Source of the DNA: Tyto alba
Taxonomy: Eukaryota; Chordata; Aves; Strigiformes; Tytonidae
Reading direction: 5' to 3'
NCBI RefSeq assembly: GCF_018691265.1
Contig: NW_024881295.1
Coordinates: 13,684,314-13,748,313 of the forward strand
Length of the DNA: 64,000 bases
The stretch's first letter is position 1. The number at the start of each line of letters is the position of its first letter. Positions 48,754 to 61,429 of the stretch are shown here, piece by piece. A program made the position numbers and the translations under genes. Below the pieces are notes generated by a model. The model searched no databases. It saw nothing but the letters and a program-made list of their open reading frames with translations, and had not been told where the DNA came from.

Positions 48754-48759
48754 ATTAAA
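48754..48759 (+). terminator. ATTAAA poly(A) signal of solo LTR
   Basis: ATTAAA within GTTATTAAACTG, about 148 bases downstream of the TATA box, is shared with the 24-kb copy. It would end transcripts at the R/U5 border. Confidence 0.5.
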
Positions 48760-48883
48760 CTGTTTTTATCTCAACCACGAGTCTCCCTTTGCCCCTCCGA
48801 TTCCCTCCCCATTCCCAAGTGGGAGGGAGTGTGGGTGAGCGACTGCGGGGTGTTTAGCTGCTGACCAGGCTCAAACCACTACA

Positions 48884-49951
48884 GTCTGGTATCTGATGGT
48901 TCTGTTTATTGCACACAGTTGAGATCCAGCACATCATACAAATTCTAAATTTAAGCCCATGCTTAAAGTGCATTCTTATTCAGCCTTGCATGTGCAGAAG
49001 AGCGATGGAAAGTAGGGTAAGAATGAGAAAAAGAGGCATAATTCCCTGTCATCCCAAATACTTCCTCGTACAAGTCTTTCTGCCTATTTATTCTACCTGA
49101 AGATTATGGTCAACAATATTATTTTCCCCTTCCCATGTTCAGTCTCTCAGTATAAATATTGAATTTTACTGTCAGGACTGTTAATTTTTACACATTAGAA
49201 CAAGGTGCCTGGGCCAAAGTTAGTTTTTCTCTGCTACAGTAAAGAAAAATAAGTGGGCAGTTATTTCAGTATGGTCAGTCTCATTCTAATGTCCTCAGGT
49301 ATAGGATAAATCCAAGTCAGTTGGATGCTTATTATTTCTTTAAGATACAACATGCATTCCCCAACCAGTTTAAAATCTTCCTTGGGTACTCATTATCCCT
49401 TATTTTGATTATTGTATTTTTGTTACCTTAGCAAACATGATCATATCCATGCAGAGTGCTGCTGCAAAGAGCACTCTGCCAATCTCCTGTTCCATCCATA
49501 AGGTACACATATTCATTGTCAGCTGTTTTTTAGCTAACCTTATCTTACCTGTAGTCTTTCGCTGGATACTCATTTAGTAACTCCCCAGGTCTGTAAGTCT
49601 TCACTTTTAAACACCTAGGTTTTACAAAAGGACATCCAACTTTCCTCTCAAACCTGTTCCTTGACCCTAGAAATCACAAGAAAACAGACGCAATTACCTC
49701 AGTGTCTTCTTTCAGATTTCTCCATAAAACTCTCAATTGCTACAATTGTTGTCCAAATCTCAATAATACACTGCTGATGTACTGAAGTTGTCACCCAGCC
49801 ATAGCCCTGTATAGTAGCTTGCTGTACTCCTGCCTTCTCTCATTAGCCAGTTCATACTCTTGTCCCTCATACTGTAACTACTTGGAGGCAAAGACCATTT
49901 TTGTATTTTAGATGATAGAGGGCTGGTCCATGCTTACATTACATAGTGCTG
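48884..49951. other. Non-coding DNA, nothing recognised
   Basis: No gene or repeat recognised between the LTR and the AAT microsatellite. Confidence 0.6.
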
Positions 49952-49959
49952 TAATAATA

Positions 49960-50054
<95 letters not shown>

Positions 50055-50092
50055 CAACAACAACAATAATAATAATAATAATAATAATAATA
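49952..50092. repeat. AAT microsatellite with internal AAC block
   Basis: About 141 bp of TAA/AAT units, with a block of five AAC units at about 50050-50065 followed by more AAT. Open frames of pure Asn or Leu through it are artefacts of the repeat. The AAC block most likely arose by one T-to-C change spread by slippage. Confidence 0.95.
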
Positions 50093-50275
50093 GAAAGAAG
50101 TCCCCAAACAATTTATATTTATAAATAAATATTTATAGGTTGCATTATGTAAACATAATATATAACTATATAATATATTTTACTAAGCTATCATATGTGT
50201 ATATTTAAATGTAGGTATTAATATATTTTACATTTATATAAAAATAAATATAAATTCAATAATGATAAACATTGA
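50093..50275. repeat. AT-rich low-complexity flank
   Basis: Nearly all A and T, with ATATAT, TTTATA and TAAATA words, directly following the AAT microsatellite. Such DNA unwinds easily and may promote slippage of the neighbouring array. Confidence 0.7.
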
Positions 50276-52725
50276 AATGATGAGGAAAGAGCCCAGGCCA
50301 CTAGTACCTATAAACCTAAACTCAAATGTAACAAACTTAAAAACAAAGACACACCATTAATAGACCTTCCAATATGCAAATATCATGGCAGATCCTGGAC
50401 ATGAAACAGTGTGAAGATTTCATCCCAATAAATCTTTTTCTACTGTACTACAATCTTGTGTAGCTGTGAGACTTTGTTTTATTTTATTGCACTGAAAAAT
50501 AGTGTTAGTATATCATTGATTATTTTCTGGAAATACTTGAAGACAAGGAGGTCAATCTTGTGTGTTTAAGTATGCATATATCCTTTCACTTAATATTTTT
50601 AATGTTGAAATGTTCTTAGCTGAACAGGCTGAGAACAAGCATTTTTTTTCTCAGTCTGAAAAAGAACACAAATGAATCATACTCTTAGTGTCAGTAATTT
50701 TAAAACAGCAGAAAAAATGGATGGGCAGCACTTCTGATGATGTAAGTCATTTTAGTAACAAAGAAACTTCTGTTAAATCTGTTCTATGTAATACGAGATC
50801 ATACATATATACAGGTGGTCCGAAGTACCTGTGTCTGCTCAATAAAGCTGCTACTAATCTCTGATTGAAACATACCCAGTAGCAGAACACAACTATTTGT
50901 AAAATTTTCCTTATTTGACAAATGAGACATCTCAGAGCACATTGAATAACCTTTTTTTTTTTTTTTTTTCTTTTAATTTAAAAAAAAGCAGGAGATTTTG
51001 TGCTCCTCATAATCAAGTCCTGGGTGCAACTTCATCTCATATGCTTCCCCAGAGTCAAGATTTGCTTTATGCCCTGGGCAAAGGTTGGCCTGAGAGAAGT
51101 TCACATTGCATTATGGAAAATCCTCCAGGGAACTTGTTCTTCAGAAAAAAGTGGAAGGCTGAACCCCTACTCCCTTGAGTATTTGCAAGGAAATTATGCT
51201 TAATGATTTATTGAATAATTTCAAAATAAAACAATTTAACCTCTTTCAGCAAACCAAAAGCACTTCTGTACTTGTTATGCCAGATGTAGAGAGTCTAGCA
51301 GATTTTCCTGAATGTAGGTGTTGGGGGACAGAGATGTAACCCCTCTCAAATCAGATTGTCAGATATAGAACAGTCCAGCCTCTGATACAGCTTCTGTACT
51401 CTGTATTTAGCTATGGTCTTGATCTGTCCTGCATTACAGCATGTATGAATGTGGTGGAGGAAAGATGTGCTTATCTCAAGTTCCACTGTATGAAAAGGGC
51501 CTCCAGCTAATGCTTAGAGAGAGTATAGGAGCAGAGCAGGTGCAGAGCAATGCTTTTCCTCCCAGATTAGCAAAAACTGCAGTACGACTATAGTTCTAAG
51601 CCAGAGACTGTTTTCTCATGGGTCTATAATAGTTTCAGCCGAACTTTTCTTTCATCAGCTTCCCAGACTTTATTTTGAAGCCATTTACATTTTTGAATGT
51701 TACAACATCATGGGGCAAAAAAAAATCACAGTATAGCTATGATTTGCGTAGGAAATTACTTCCTTCAGTGTTAAACCTCTTTGTTACCTCTATATGTAAA
51801 GGTCTACTTGAAACAAATACCTTTTATGCCATGTAAGTATGATTAACTTATTTTGCAAATCAAGAATAGAGTAGGGAAGGGTCAACACAACCAAAAATAC
51901 TTGCTGGGTTTCTAATGGAAATGTGAGATCTGTGGGATCCCCATAAAGCAAATATTTGTGTAGAAGTTCTTTTCTGTTTTTAAGGAAAGCTTCAGATGGA
52001 GACTTAAGTTTGTATAAACAAAGACATTCAAAGAGGTCAGTTAGGGGAATGACAGAGAAAGTTTCTAACACTGACAAAGGAAGGTGCCATCATGCAGGTT
52101 GAGAAGCAAGTTTACAAAAGAAATGCTATGACTCAGCCTTCAAACCATTCCCAGTGCAAATGACAAGTATTCTGTGTCTACTAACAAAGACAGAACATCA
52201 AAGTATGTATTTTATGAAGTGAACATCCCTTAAAATTTGTCTCTCCTGGAGCTTGCTGTTTACTTGAATACCTGTGTAAGGCAGCTCACACAATGGAGAC
52301 AACACGTGGAAGGTATGTGAGGTAATTGAGGTAATTCCAGGATGCCTGTGAGTTATAGGGTTATAGGAAGTCACCTGGGACTTAATGGGACTTCTGAAAC
52401 CATAATATTGGTGTGCAGCCTACAAAACGCCCCGGCTCTGGCAACTCCATAATCCAAAAGATGCTCATTGCCTTTCCCTTACTCTGCTGGTGACCCCAGC
52501 ATTTCTGTGGGGATCTGTCTGCTCAGTCGTGCTCACCAGAGCTGGAGGCAGACTCGTGCTCAGCTCTGGATGACTGCTGTGGCCTGCAACTGCCCAGACA
52601 TGGCGCTGGGCCAGCCCCAAATAAAATGTGAACCTCGGGTGGGCGGAAACCGCTCTTAATTCCAAACCTAAGATGCTCCAGGGGAGTTTGAAATTAGGCA
52701 AAACACATCTGCCCATCCATCATTA
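50276..52725. other. Non-coding DNA, nothing recognised
   Basis: No gene is recognised. A T18 run lies at 50952-50969. The open frames (at most 95 codons) lack family resemblance. Confidence 0.6.
50952..50969. repeat. T18 homopolymer
   Basis: Eighteen consecutive T residues followed by CTTTTAATTTA and an A8 run. No associated retroposed body is visible. Confidence 0.75.
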
Positions 52726-52726
52726 T

Positions 52727-52746
52727 CGTTGTTGTTATTGTTGTTA
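52727..52746. repeat. Short GTT/ATT microsatellite
   Basis: About six trinucleotide units of GTT and ATT. It marks the left edge of the enhancer-like stretch beginning at about 52747. Confidence 0.7.
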
Positions 52747-53290
52747 TAACCTTTCATTACACTAATCTTCATTTTTGTTCCACATTGTGAGTATGTGAGA
52801 GGCTGGAAATAGTCATTAAAATGCGATAATGTTTAAAATTCTAGCACATTAACACTGACATTTTGCCTTCTAAACAGTCTCAGGTAATGAAGGTCAATAC
52901 AAGCAAACAGTCTGTCTACGGCCCTTCGTTAAAGGCTTTCTGTACTTGGACTTCACAGCAGGGGACTGTCAGGCGGAGTGTTTTCCTCTGTGCAGCTTCT
53001 CTCCGAGTGCTTGCTGCAGCTGGCTTCAGCATATGGTAGAATATGAAGATATTTTCTGGGGTCCACTGCCTCAATCACTGTTTAATGATTAATTACTGCA
53101 GGCTGGTGTCAGGGTGAGACATTCAAGGCTTCAGGCAAAAGTCTTAACTATAGAAAATGACAGCAGGTGGGATTTTGCCAAAAAGAGTAACTTTGCACTG
53201 CTAGTTTTAATGATTTGCACTGCCTTTTGATCCATTTGTAAACAGCAAGGTGGTAAAAGACTGAAACTATCAGGCAATAAATGCCAACAA
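52747..53290. promoter_or_regulatory. Candidate conserved enhancer-like block
   Basis: About 540 bp of non-repetitive DNA with TTTCATTACACTAATC, CATTAAAATGCGATAATG, CAGGTAATGAAGGTCAATAC, TTTAATGATTAATTACTG (53081-53098, a double homeodomain word), TTTTAATGATTTGCAC and CCATTTGTAAACAGC (FOX-like). It has no long A/T runs and a mixed composition unlike its flanks. It looks like a developmental enhancer or other conserved block; conservation has not been tested. Confidence 0.3.
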
Positions 53291-53389
53291 TAACAAGAAA
53301 TTGTTCCCAGAGAGAGTCTTAGGATGTTTGGTCTTGTTGAGAAAATACTATAACTAGATCTCTTGGAACAAAGTAGGGGTTTCTGGGCT

Positions 53390-53870
53390 ATCTTCCCTCA
53401 GACCATCTCCAAGCAGGAATGAACTCAGCCTCCAACCACCAGGACGAGGAAGATAAACACTCTCAGAGACAGGAAGGCTGAGGCCCACAGGATCTTTGAG
53501 GCTGAGGATCTGAACCTGGAAGTCCGGACTCAGTTGTGGCCGATGGTCTGGTGGTCACATTGCTCTCCAGGCCAGATCTGGAGCTGGGGTCAATCCTGTG
53601 GGAAGCTTATGGATGGCACGCAGCCCCTCACCAGGCACAGGGATGCAGCATCCCCATCAGCATGGCCATCTGGGGCAGTGTTAAGGGAGTTGGGATGTAG
53701 TCCTATGGTCTACAGGGATATTAAGGGAGATATAGAAAGCTTCCTTTGCCTTACCCTGTGGTTCCGCACTGCACACAGCTTTGTTGGAGGAGAGACTGTG
53801 GCCCCTTGAGCCTTAACCTTCATGATCACCAACCCTCCCCTCCTGTTACATCAGCCTCAAAGTGATGTAA
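53390..53870. other. GC-richer pocket of unknown origin
   Basis: This stretch is clearly richer in G and C than its surroundings and holds words such as GAGGCTGAGGATCTGAACC, CCAGATCTGGAGCTGGGG and CAGCCCCTCACCAGGCAC. A 91-codon open frame (53534-53809) falls inside it but looks like none that I recognise. It could be an unrecognised repeat, a retroposed transcript piece or a lncRNA exon. Confidence 0.4.
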
Positions 53871-56800
53871 TGAGGACATAAGGGATCAAAGCTATTCAAA
53901 GGCTTTTGTTCAGTTTTTAGAAATGCATCTTAGAAACTATTCATTTGCTTGCATGACTCTGTGTGTATAAAACTATCCATAAGATACAACTACCTCCCAC
54001 CTACAAAGGTAAGAATTGCATATGTGCCTTAAAAAATCCTAGGTTAATTTTCTTCAGATTGCCCTTCATCAGAAATGTAAAATGACTGTAAATGATACAA
54101 TTCACATTTAGTATCATGTTACAACTGCTTTGTGCTTGTGCCAGTGACTCTACAGAGCAATAGAGAATTAGATCTTTCTTCTCAAGTGCCTTTGTCTTTG
54201 ATAAAAATATGAAAAACTCTTACTTTGAAGATGGAGCGTTTCATGGTGTATAGCTTGGGATTCCATCTTCCTTGTGCAATGCCATTACTGAAGCCAAAAT
54301 CTCATCATTTTCTTTCAAGTGAATGTGGAGCTGATTAGCACTGGAAATGCTTTTGGTGATTTGGTAAAAATATTTTTCTTTCTTGGGGAAAAACAATATC
54401 CAATATTGTTGGCTGTTGGAAGCCAAAAAAATGTTTATGCTTCTGGAAAAAAGAAGAAAAAAAAAATCACTTTAATTTCTTCTGCAAACATATAGGATAA
54501 TTTCCAATGAAGTAAAAACAAAAGTCCTGTAAAGTGCATTTGTTCTAGGAGAGGTTATTTTTTGAAGAAACAAAATTGACTCACTCTGGATGGATTTAAT
54601 GCCTTATAAAAATATTTTGTTTCCATGAATTAAATAAATTTTTCACAGAGCATAATCAACATATTTTTTTCACTCCAGATTGAATATTACAAAGTATGGA
54701 ATGGATTCAGTTGTCTATTAATAAAAAACTAATTTTAGCTACATATAATCTTTAGTCCTTTTATTGTTATAAGAAGAGAATGATGCTAAGTGAGAAACAG
54801 CAGAGAATTAATGGACAGGTTACCCAGCTTGTACAAGTTGCAATAAAATGCAACATTATTTGTCAGTTTTTAATGTGATATTAACTGGTGATGGGTGAAC
54901 CACAAAAGGCTGAGAGACTGTTTGAATAATCACCGGAAGCATAGCTGCTTACTTAAACTTTATCTGAATGTCTAAACACTGAAGAGTTGGGACTAACTAA
55001 GTGCAGCTGTCTGGGTAAAAAAGGGTGATGACATAAAATGCCACACTTTGAAAATAAGACGTTTGGTTCTTCCATCTGGACTGGAAATACTGTAAAAACA
55101 GCACTACTTATTCTCTCTTGTTTCTTTAATAAAAAGTACTAGAGAAGACACGTGAATAAAGTTCCTCAGTCTCTTAAAATCTCCAGAAAAAGCCATGAAC
55201 TTTTAACTAATTTTAAAAAAATTAATCTAAATCAGTCTGCATACATCTAATTTTAACAGTAAAAGTAACATGATTTGTTAATAAATTAAATAAATTAAGC
55301 TTATAGAAACCAGATGGTTATTTTTAAATCACCGTCAAAAGAAAACTTGTTTTGTAGATTGAAAATTTCAATTCAAAAGAATTGTTGCAATCTTTACTTA
55401 AACATAAATCAAGGGAATAAATTCTAGATGTAACTTCAGGGCCTATCAGACACAAAGCTAATACCTGTGGCTCAGGGCATTCCTGAGCTGTAGATTGTGG
55501 GCCATTAAAAGAGTATTTGAATTAAACATCTATGTGTGTGTTTCACTGGGAAACATCTGAATCTATGCTATCATGCAGCATCGTCACCCCTATGGTGAGT
55601 GAAGCTAGGAAGTGAAGTGATCAAAAACCTCACTTGACATGAGATGCCTTATAGGACCTTTTAATCTGCTTTCTAAATGGACAGACTGTGTCCACTACTT
55701 AGCCAGATAAACTGGCCAGAGTGGGACAAACCACCTCTGAACCAGATACCAAAGAGGCAAGAAGGCATTTCCTTTAATAAAGGAGCTGTAGTACTGTTAC
55801 TGTCTAGGGACAGGGTTAGATTTTACCAGGGAAGGGGGTGAGGGGCAAGGTAGTGTGTAGTCCCTAGGGTAAAACATTGCTGTGAATTCATTCACAGGGT
55901 ATTCGCTCTGCCCACAACCAACATGGAGCTACTGACTTTGGCTGTGACATAAGAATAAAACTTCATGTAAATAACTTTCAAAATGAGTCTCTCATTATTA
56001 ATGCAGACAGTTCTAAAGGCAAAGGCAAACAGTATTTGGCAGCAGGAACTTTTAGTAAGAATGTCATTAAGGAATTCTGTCTACAGACCACAAAGTAATG
56101 CACAGCAGACCCCGCTGACTTTTCTGCATCTTTTTCTTTACCATCCATTAAACATAAAGAAGACATTTTGGGTGAACTTAGTGTGTGTCCCCAAGTGAGG
56201 ACCCCTACTTGCAGCAAATCACAGATTTGCCAGAAGGTTAGTATCAGCTTTTGGCAAATTGACACCATGGGCGGATGGTTTCTTGGATAACATCTCTACT
56301 CATGTTCTGTGAAACTGCAGAAGAAACAGAGAAGGTCCATATGGAGTTAACATTCGCCATAAAGAGGATGGGAGGAGTTTGACTAGAAAGTACAGCCCAG
56401 ATGGAGTTCTGGTACAGAACAGAATGGCCAATGCATTCAGGCTTAGCAAGCTTGTTTTCACATTGCTAAGTATATAGGTTATCAGTCTAACCAGGAGCAA
56501 AATCTGTGTCCTTGCTGTCTAACATTTGTAACTCCGCCTGCTACCACCTGGAAGTTTCTAATACATCAAAAGAAGGACACAAATCAAAATAATGAGTATA
56601 CAGAAGTATCCTAAACTAAAGTCGCTGTTATTTTGTGTTTGTAGAGCTCATGATTAGCATCATCAGATACTATTCAGACTTATGTCAGGACAGCCTTAAA
56701 TCTGCAAGTAAAAATTAAAGGGAATCTCAAATATTAATCATCCATATTAAATAAAAGAAAAAATATTACTTTGCTGTTGTTGTGTTCTTGTCATTGCCTT

Positions 56801-59240
56801 GTGTTTTAGCTCCTCCACTACAGAAATCATCTAATACCATTTTAGATGACCTAGGAATTTTTCCTGTTAACTATTTTCCATTTCATAAGAGTGTAGGACT
56901 ATCAGAAGTGTCATGTCACATCTACTAACACTGTGACAATGTCCTAAATCCTCTATGTTGTCTGCTACATTTCCAGATGACTGGATGTGTTTAGAAACAA
57001 AAAGGCAAAAGTGTGATTATTCTGAGATTAAGACTCCCTAGTAGCTGACAAATGGTAGAAATCCTTAAAAGATTTAGGTGAACACTAGATTCTTAGATGC
57101 CACCCTACAAAAGGATGTGTGCAAGGTCTCTGATCTCGTTTAGTTGAGCTGGCATATTTATATCCCAAATTTTATGAGGCTTGAGCTTTCAGAGTAGTGG
57201 TGTTATGATGAGTTAACACTACTGCTTAGATTGTTCACCAGCCAAATAGCAAAATTTCTTAATGTAATTTTATGGGACTTATAAGACATTAAACTAAATA
57301 TGATTGCTGCTCCATAAAACAGAACAGTTCTCCATATACTGTGTGTATGCAAATACAGTATCTTATCACAGCCTTCAGTGCCCATAGTAAGTTATCCTTA
57401 GAGTTTAGACTGAATAACTATTATTGGTTTACACGCTCCTATATCTTTGCATTTCACATAACTAATAAAGAAAGAAGCTTTTGAAAAAATAAGAATGATG
57501 CCTTATGTGGCTGATCATACAGCTGAGAGGGTTTTCTCTTTCTGCAAGAATGTCACATTCCTCAATTGAAACACATTTTTAAAATGTAGAAATGAATTTT
57601 CAAAACCAGGCCGGTGGGAAATTCAATGAATGGCAAAAGTTTCTTCAAAAAATCACTGTCACAGGAAGCCAAATATTCACATGGATCAACGGACGAGGTA
57701 ACCAAGGTATCTAGAATCAACAGCTCATACTAGTAAAAACATACTAGTTTAAACATACTTATGCTTTAAACAGTCCCTTTCTACTAGGTATGAGAAGAAT
57801 GGTTTTTATCATAATTACCTAGTCTAGAAATTTAACATCAAAGCATATTGTACACTCTTGCCAAGGAAATTTTGATCTATGTGGACCCCAGGTCTGCATC
57901 TGCAAGTTCTTTGCTCCTGTACCATACAACATGGGGACAACTTTAACACAGGGCCATTACTATAAATCTATGCTTGATGTTAGACATTGAACATAAAACA
58001 ATTGCTATTGTTTTCCAATAAATTCTGTTTTGGAATGCATTGAATATGTAATATTCGCCAAATAATGCATAAGATGAATATTACGAGTCTGAGGACAGAA
58101 AGATGTATGAGTTTTTTAAAAGGTGGGAGTTTGAATGAAAGAGGAAATGGATCATCAATTTATGAAATCACCAGCATAGGAAAAGCACCAATTAATGAAT
58201 GCTTAAGTTAGATAAATTCTGAAAAAATCCCATGTGTGCAAGTCAAAGTAAATATTCATACAGCTACTGATCTTGGCAGTATTACAGAGGTATACAATTT
58301 TACAAGGTTAAGCTGTCTTTGAACTTTTCTATAATATATTAGGTGCATGCACATTTCTTCTGTATCAAGCATACATGTACTTTTGTTCCTTTACTTAAGA
58401 AATATCTCAAATTATGACAACTGTAAGGAAAAAAAAATCTTCTCCATTGTATTTTACTTCTTCACATTACATAAAAAATATCTGAAGTTATTAAACCAAT
58501 TAAGTATTGTTCCACATCCCCAGTCTTTTTTAGATATTGAACTGACAAGACTCAATCAAATGTATTTGAGAATTTAAAAAAAAAGATGCTAGCAGTTGCC
58601 TTTCTTGGATAGCCTCAGAAATGTTCATAGAGGATACTGCCCAGTAATAATATAAGAGAAACAAAAGAGAAGAAACAGAGCAGAAGAGGGAGTCTTGACA
58701 ATAGGACACAGATTTGTGTGGTTTTTTGTTTGTTTTTGTGCAGAGGCTTCATGCTCAAATTCAGCCTAGGTGTGTCATTATTTAAATTTATTTTATGAAG
58801 GCTGTTTAGTACCCTAAGTGAAATGGGCTGGAGCACTGAGTATGCTTTCTGGACATAATGAATGCTCTACCAACAGCCTTTGAAATGACTGGCAAGACAA
58901 CTTTGTGGATAGCCCTGCAAGAAAGACCATTTGTTGTGTATGTGTCTTCTCTTTTACATTCACCTAGTGATGTTCTTTCAGAGAGACTTTATTTTTTTTT
59001 TTATTTTTTTTTTTTTAAGTAATCTGAGACAGAATCACACATGCTGGAGAACTGTATGGAAAACTGTAGAGATGCACAAGTAAAACTGCCATTAAACTTA
59101 AAGAAGATTGTTCTTATGTATAAAAATTAGACAAATCTGAACATAGGGGTCAGAAAATTAATTCCATATCTTCTTTATGCATTAGTATAAAAGTTAAAGT
59201 CTTTGATTCAGCTCTTTTCAGTGTCATTGCCTGATATTGC
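53871..59240. other. Non-coding AT-rich DNA, nothing recognised
   Basis: No gene or repeat family is recognised. T-rich patches occur at 58990-59018. Open frames are at most 96 codons and without family resemblance. Confidence 0.6.
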
Positions 59241-59254
59241 TGCAAGGAAATTAA

Positions 59255-59345
59255 TAGGGCTATCTCACTGACTTCAGTAGAAATGGGCTCAGTCCCTAAA
59301 CTAAGTCCCTAAAGCTCTGCTGAAACATAAATGTCACCGTTTTGA
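59255..59345. repeat. Ancient palindromic repeat remnant
   Basis: TAGGGCTATCTCACTGACTT and CAGTAGAAATGGGCTCAG carry the TGACTTCAGTGG-type core of the ancient repeat in the opposite orientation to the copies near 16480 and 24023. The rest is too diverged to bound precisely. Confidence 0.35.
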
Positions 59346-60506
59346 GGGAATACTCAATATATTTTGTTCTCTGAGGTACATCAGTCTCTGAAGCTGCTTC
59401 AATGAGAGTTGATGGAAACTCAGGGTAACTTAGTTGATACTTCCTGAATATCTTCAAGCAGAAAAAACAAGTGGCATTTTACCTTCCCCCACTTCTGTCA
59501 CATTTCCTTTTGGCTACTTTCTGTGACATTTATGCTGTGCTGACTGCACAGCTGTCTGAAATCAATGGTTTAAGTGAGTGTAAGAGATTTGGATCAGGTG
59601 GTTCACAAGCAACTGTCCCTAAGCTGGAAGTTTCAGTGTGCAGTGTTATGTTATTTTTGGGTCTATGTAGTCCCTTTTAGAGAGATTCCCAAAGGACTGG
59701 ATTATTGCAGCTCAAATTTTAGTAGACACAAGAAACCAGATTTCCATTATTTCTTAATCTTAACAGTATTCATTAAGCTCGGTCACTTTACAGGTCCTAA
59801 AAAGCCTATAGAACTAAGGATTGTTTCAGTGTAAATCAAATAAACAGATGCTGAGCCCTCAAAGCAACGTTGTAATATATCTGTGCCACTGATACGTGAC
59901 CAAATGATAAACAGTCTATATTAAGGACAATCGATGTGAATATTAATTTTTTACTTCAATTACTGATTTCACATAAACAGGATTCAAATGTCTTATGTTT
60001 TGAGGGTCTAACTGATCTGCATTAAAAAATCTTTTCATTTTCTCCCTTTTTTATAAACTATTTGTCACACCTCTTTGCTCTAAAATGAGAGTAAATGTTT
60101 TGCTTTATAATCTTACTTTTTTAACTAAATAAAAGTTGCTGCATAAAGTTTTAATATCATTTTTAAATATGTCCTTGTAGAAGTTGCCATAAATGTCGAC
60201 ATTTTCAGCAGCATGAATTTATGATGACACTGAATTTTTACGGCACTATAAAAGTCCATAGTCATGATGACATCTACAGCTGCCTTTTACTAAAATATAA
60301 GAAACTATATTAAGACACATAGTTCAACATTTACAGGGAATTTAAGGTAGAAAATGTATACACTTATGAGTGCTCACAGCAGTCTCAAGATCGAATAGAA
60401 GTAACACCCTATGATTATTTAGCTGCTAAATCTTTTTATATTTAAATAGAAATCTGCAAAGTATTATTTTGTTCCTATTTCATTTTTATTTTCTTCCATT
60501 GATCAG
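59346..60506. other. Non-coding DNA, nothing recognised
   Basis: AT-rich, with short open frames only and no recognised repeat. Confidence 0.55.
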
Positions 60507-60645
60507 AGCAAAAATGGCACTAATAGACCTTGAAAATCAGCTTGAATTGAAGCATTATTCTGCCAGGCAAAGGTTACCTAATAACCTGCTTCCTCAAACC
60601 TCATATGCATTATGCATCTCTCAGGAGAATGAACTATTTGCAGGG
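60507..60645 (+). other. Candidate unannotated exon (speculative)
   Basis: A pyrimidine-rich acceptor (CATTTTTATTTTCTTCCATT then GATCAG, ending 60506) and a donor (CAGGG|GTAAGG at 60646) bound a 139-base open segment. The peptide in the open frame includes MALIDLENQLELKHYSARQR; I recognise no family. Splice-like signals this good occur by chance every few kilobases, so it is a candidate only. Confidence 0.12.
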
Positions 60646-61429
60646 GTAAGGGTGTGGACCCTAATGAAGGTACACAGATATAGTCCAGCTTCACAGAGGA
60701 CGAAAATCAACTCCATTATACATCGGCTATAACTCAACTATTGGACAATGGAGTACTGCATCTCAGCAACATACCAGGATACTTTGGGATACAAAGCATC
60801 TCCCTATGGCTTGGTTCTGACGGAAGGGAAAACTACTTTCATGGGCTGGAAGCAATAAGTCATACTCTTAACAGATCTTTGATTTGGGCTACTGAGAGAC
60901 CGGCGCTCTCAGTTTATGATTACTATGTTGTGAACACACCCTTAAGTCTAGATGTAGCCAGAGCAGCTGGTTTTCATTTCACAAACCAATAAAAAGTACC
61001 TCAGGGACACCAGAAATCTTCATGTCTTCTGTAACCAAAAGGAAAAGGCTGCACTTACACATGGGATTCCAGTAAATGCGCGCTTAAATAAGAAATTAAA
61101 TTAATGAAAAATTATGTACACCTTTTCTTACACCTACACCTTGGAAGATGAGTATGTTTCATACTGCATGGCAGCAACCAAAACCTCTACAATAACATTA
61201 TTGTACTGGAGGTGGTGCTTGCATATATGTTCAAGTCCCAACTTATAGGGTTTTTGCTTAAGGAAAGTCTTTACGATTTCCCTCATTGATATGAATACTT
61301 CATTTAAATAATATATCTCAAAGGCTTGAATATTTCAATATTCAGTCTGTGGGTAAATGAACTATACCACTGGATAAGACGTTTCATAATTGTCACAATA
61401 GGAAAAGCATGGATCCAACTCATCCATCA

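Larger units (their letters stand above)
48418..48883 (+). mobile_element. Solo LTR, short form, ERVL-like endogenous retrovirus
   Basis: A 466-bp LTR with intact TGTCCTGG start and CCACTACA end, flanked by an exact 5-bp target duplication GTCTG (48413-48417 and 48884-48888). It carries the ATTGGCCGAT word, a TATATAAA box (48606-48613), an ATTAAA poly(A) signal (48754-48759) and a U5 with TTTAGCTGCTGACCAGGCTC. It is the same family as the - strand copy at 24211-24686, in opposite orientation, with several CpG positions decayed to TpG or CpA. The perfect duplication shows that this copy inserted independently and then lost its internal part by recombination between LTRs. No retroviral coding sequence remains. 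Confidence 0.9.

Noticed and set aside
49908..50124. Poly-Asn and poly-Leu open frames
   Set aside because: They are translations of the AAT microsatellite.
60741..60992. Open frame containing VYDYYV, reminiscent of the alpha-2-macroglobulin C-terminal end
   Set aside because: Only six residues agree and nothing upstream or downstream matches; a chance match is likely.
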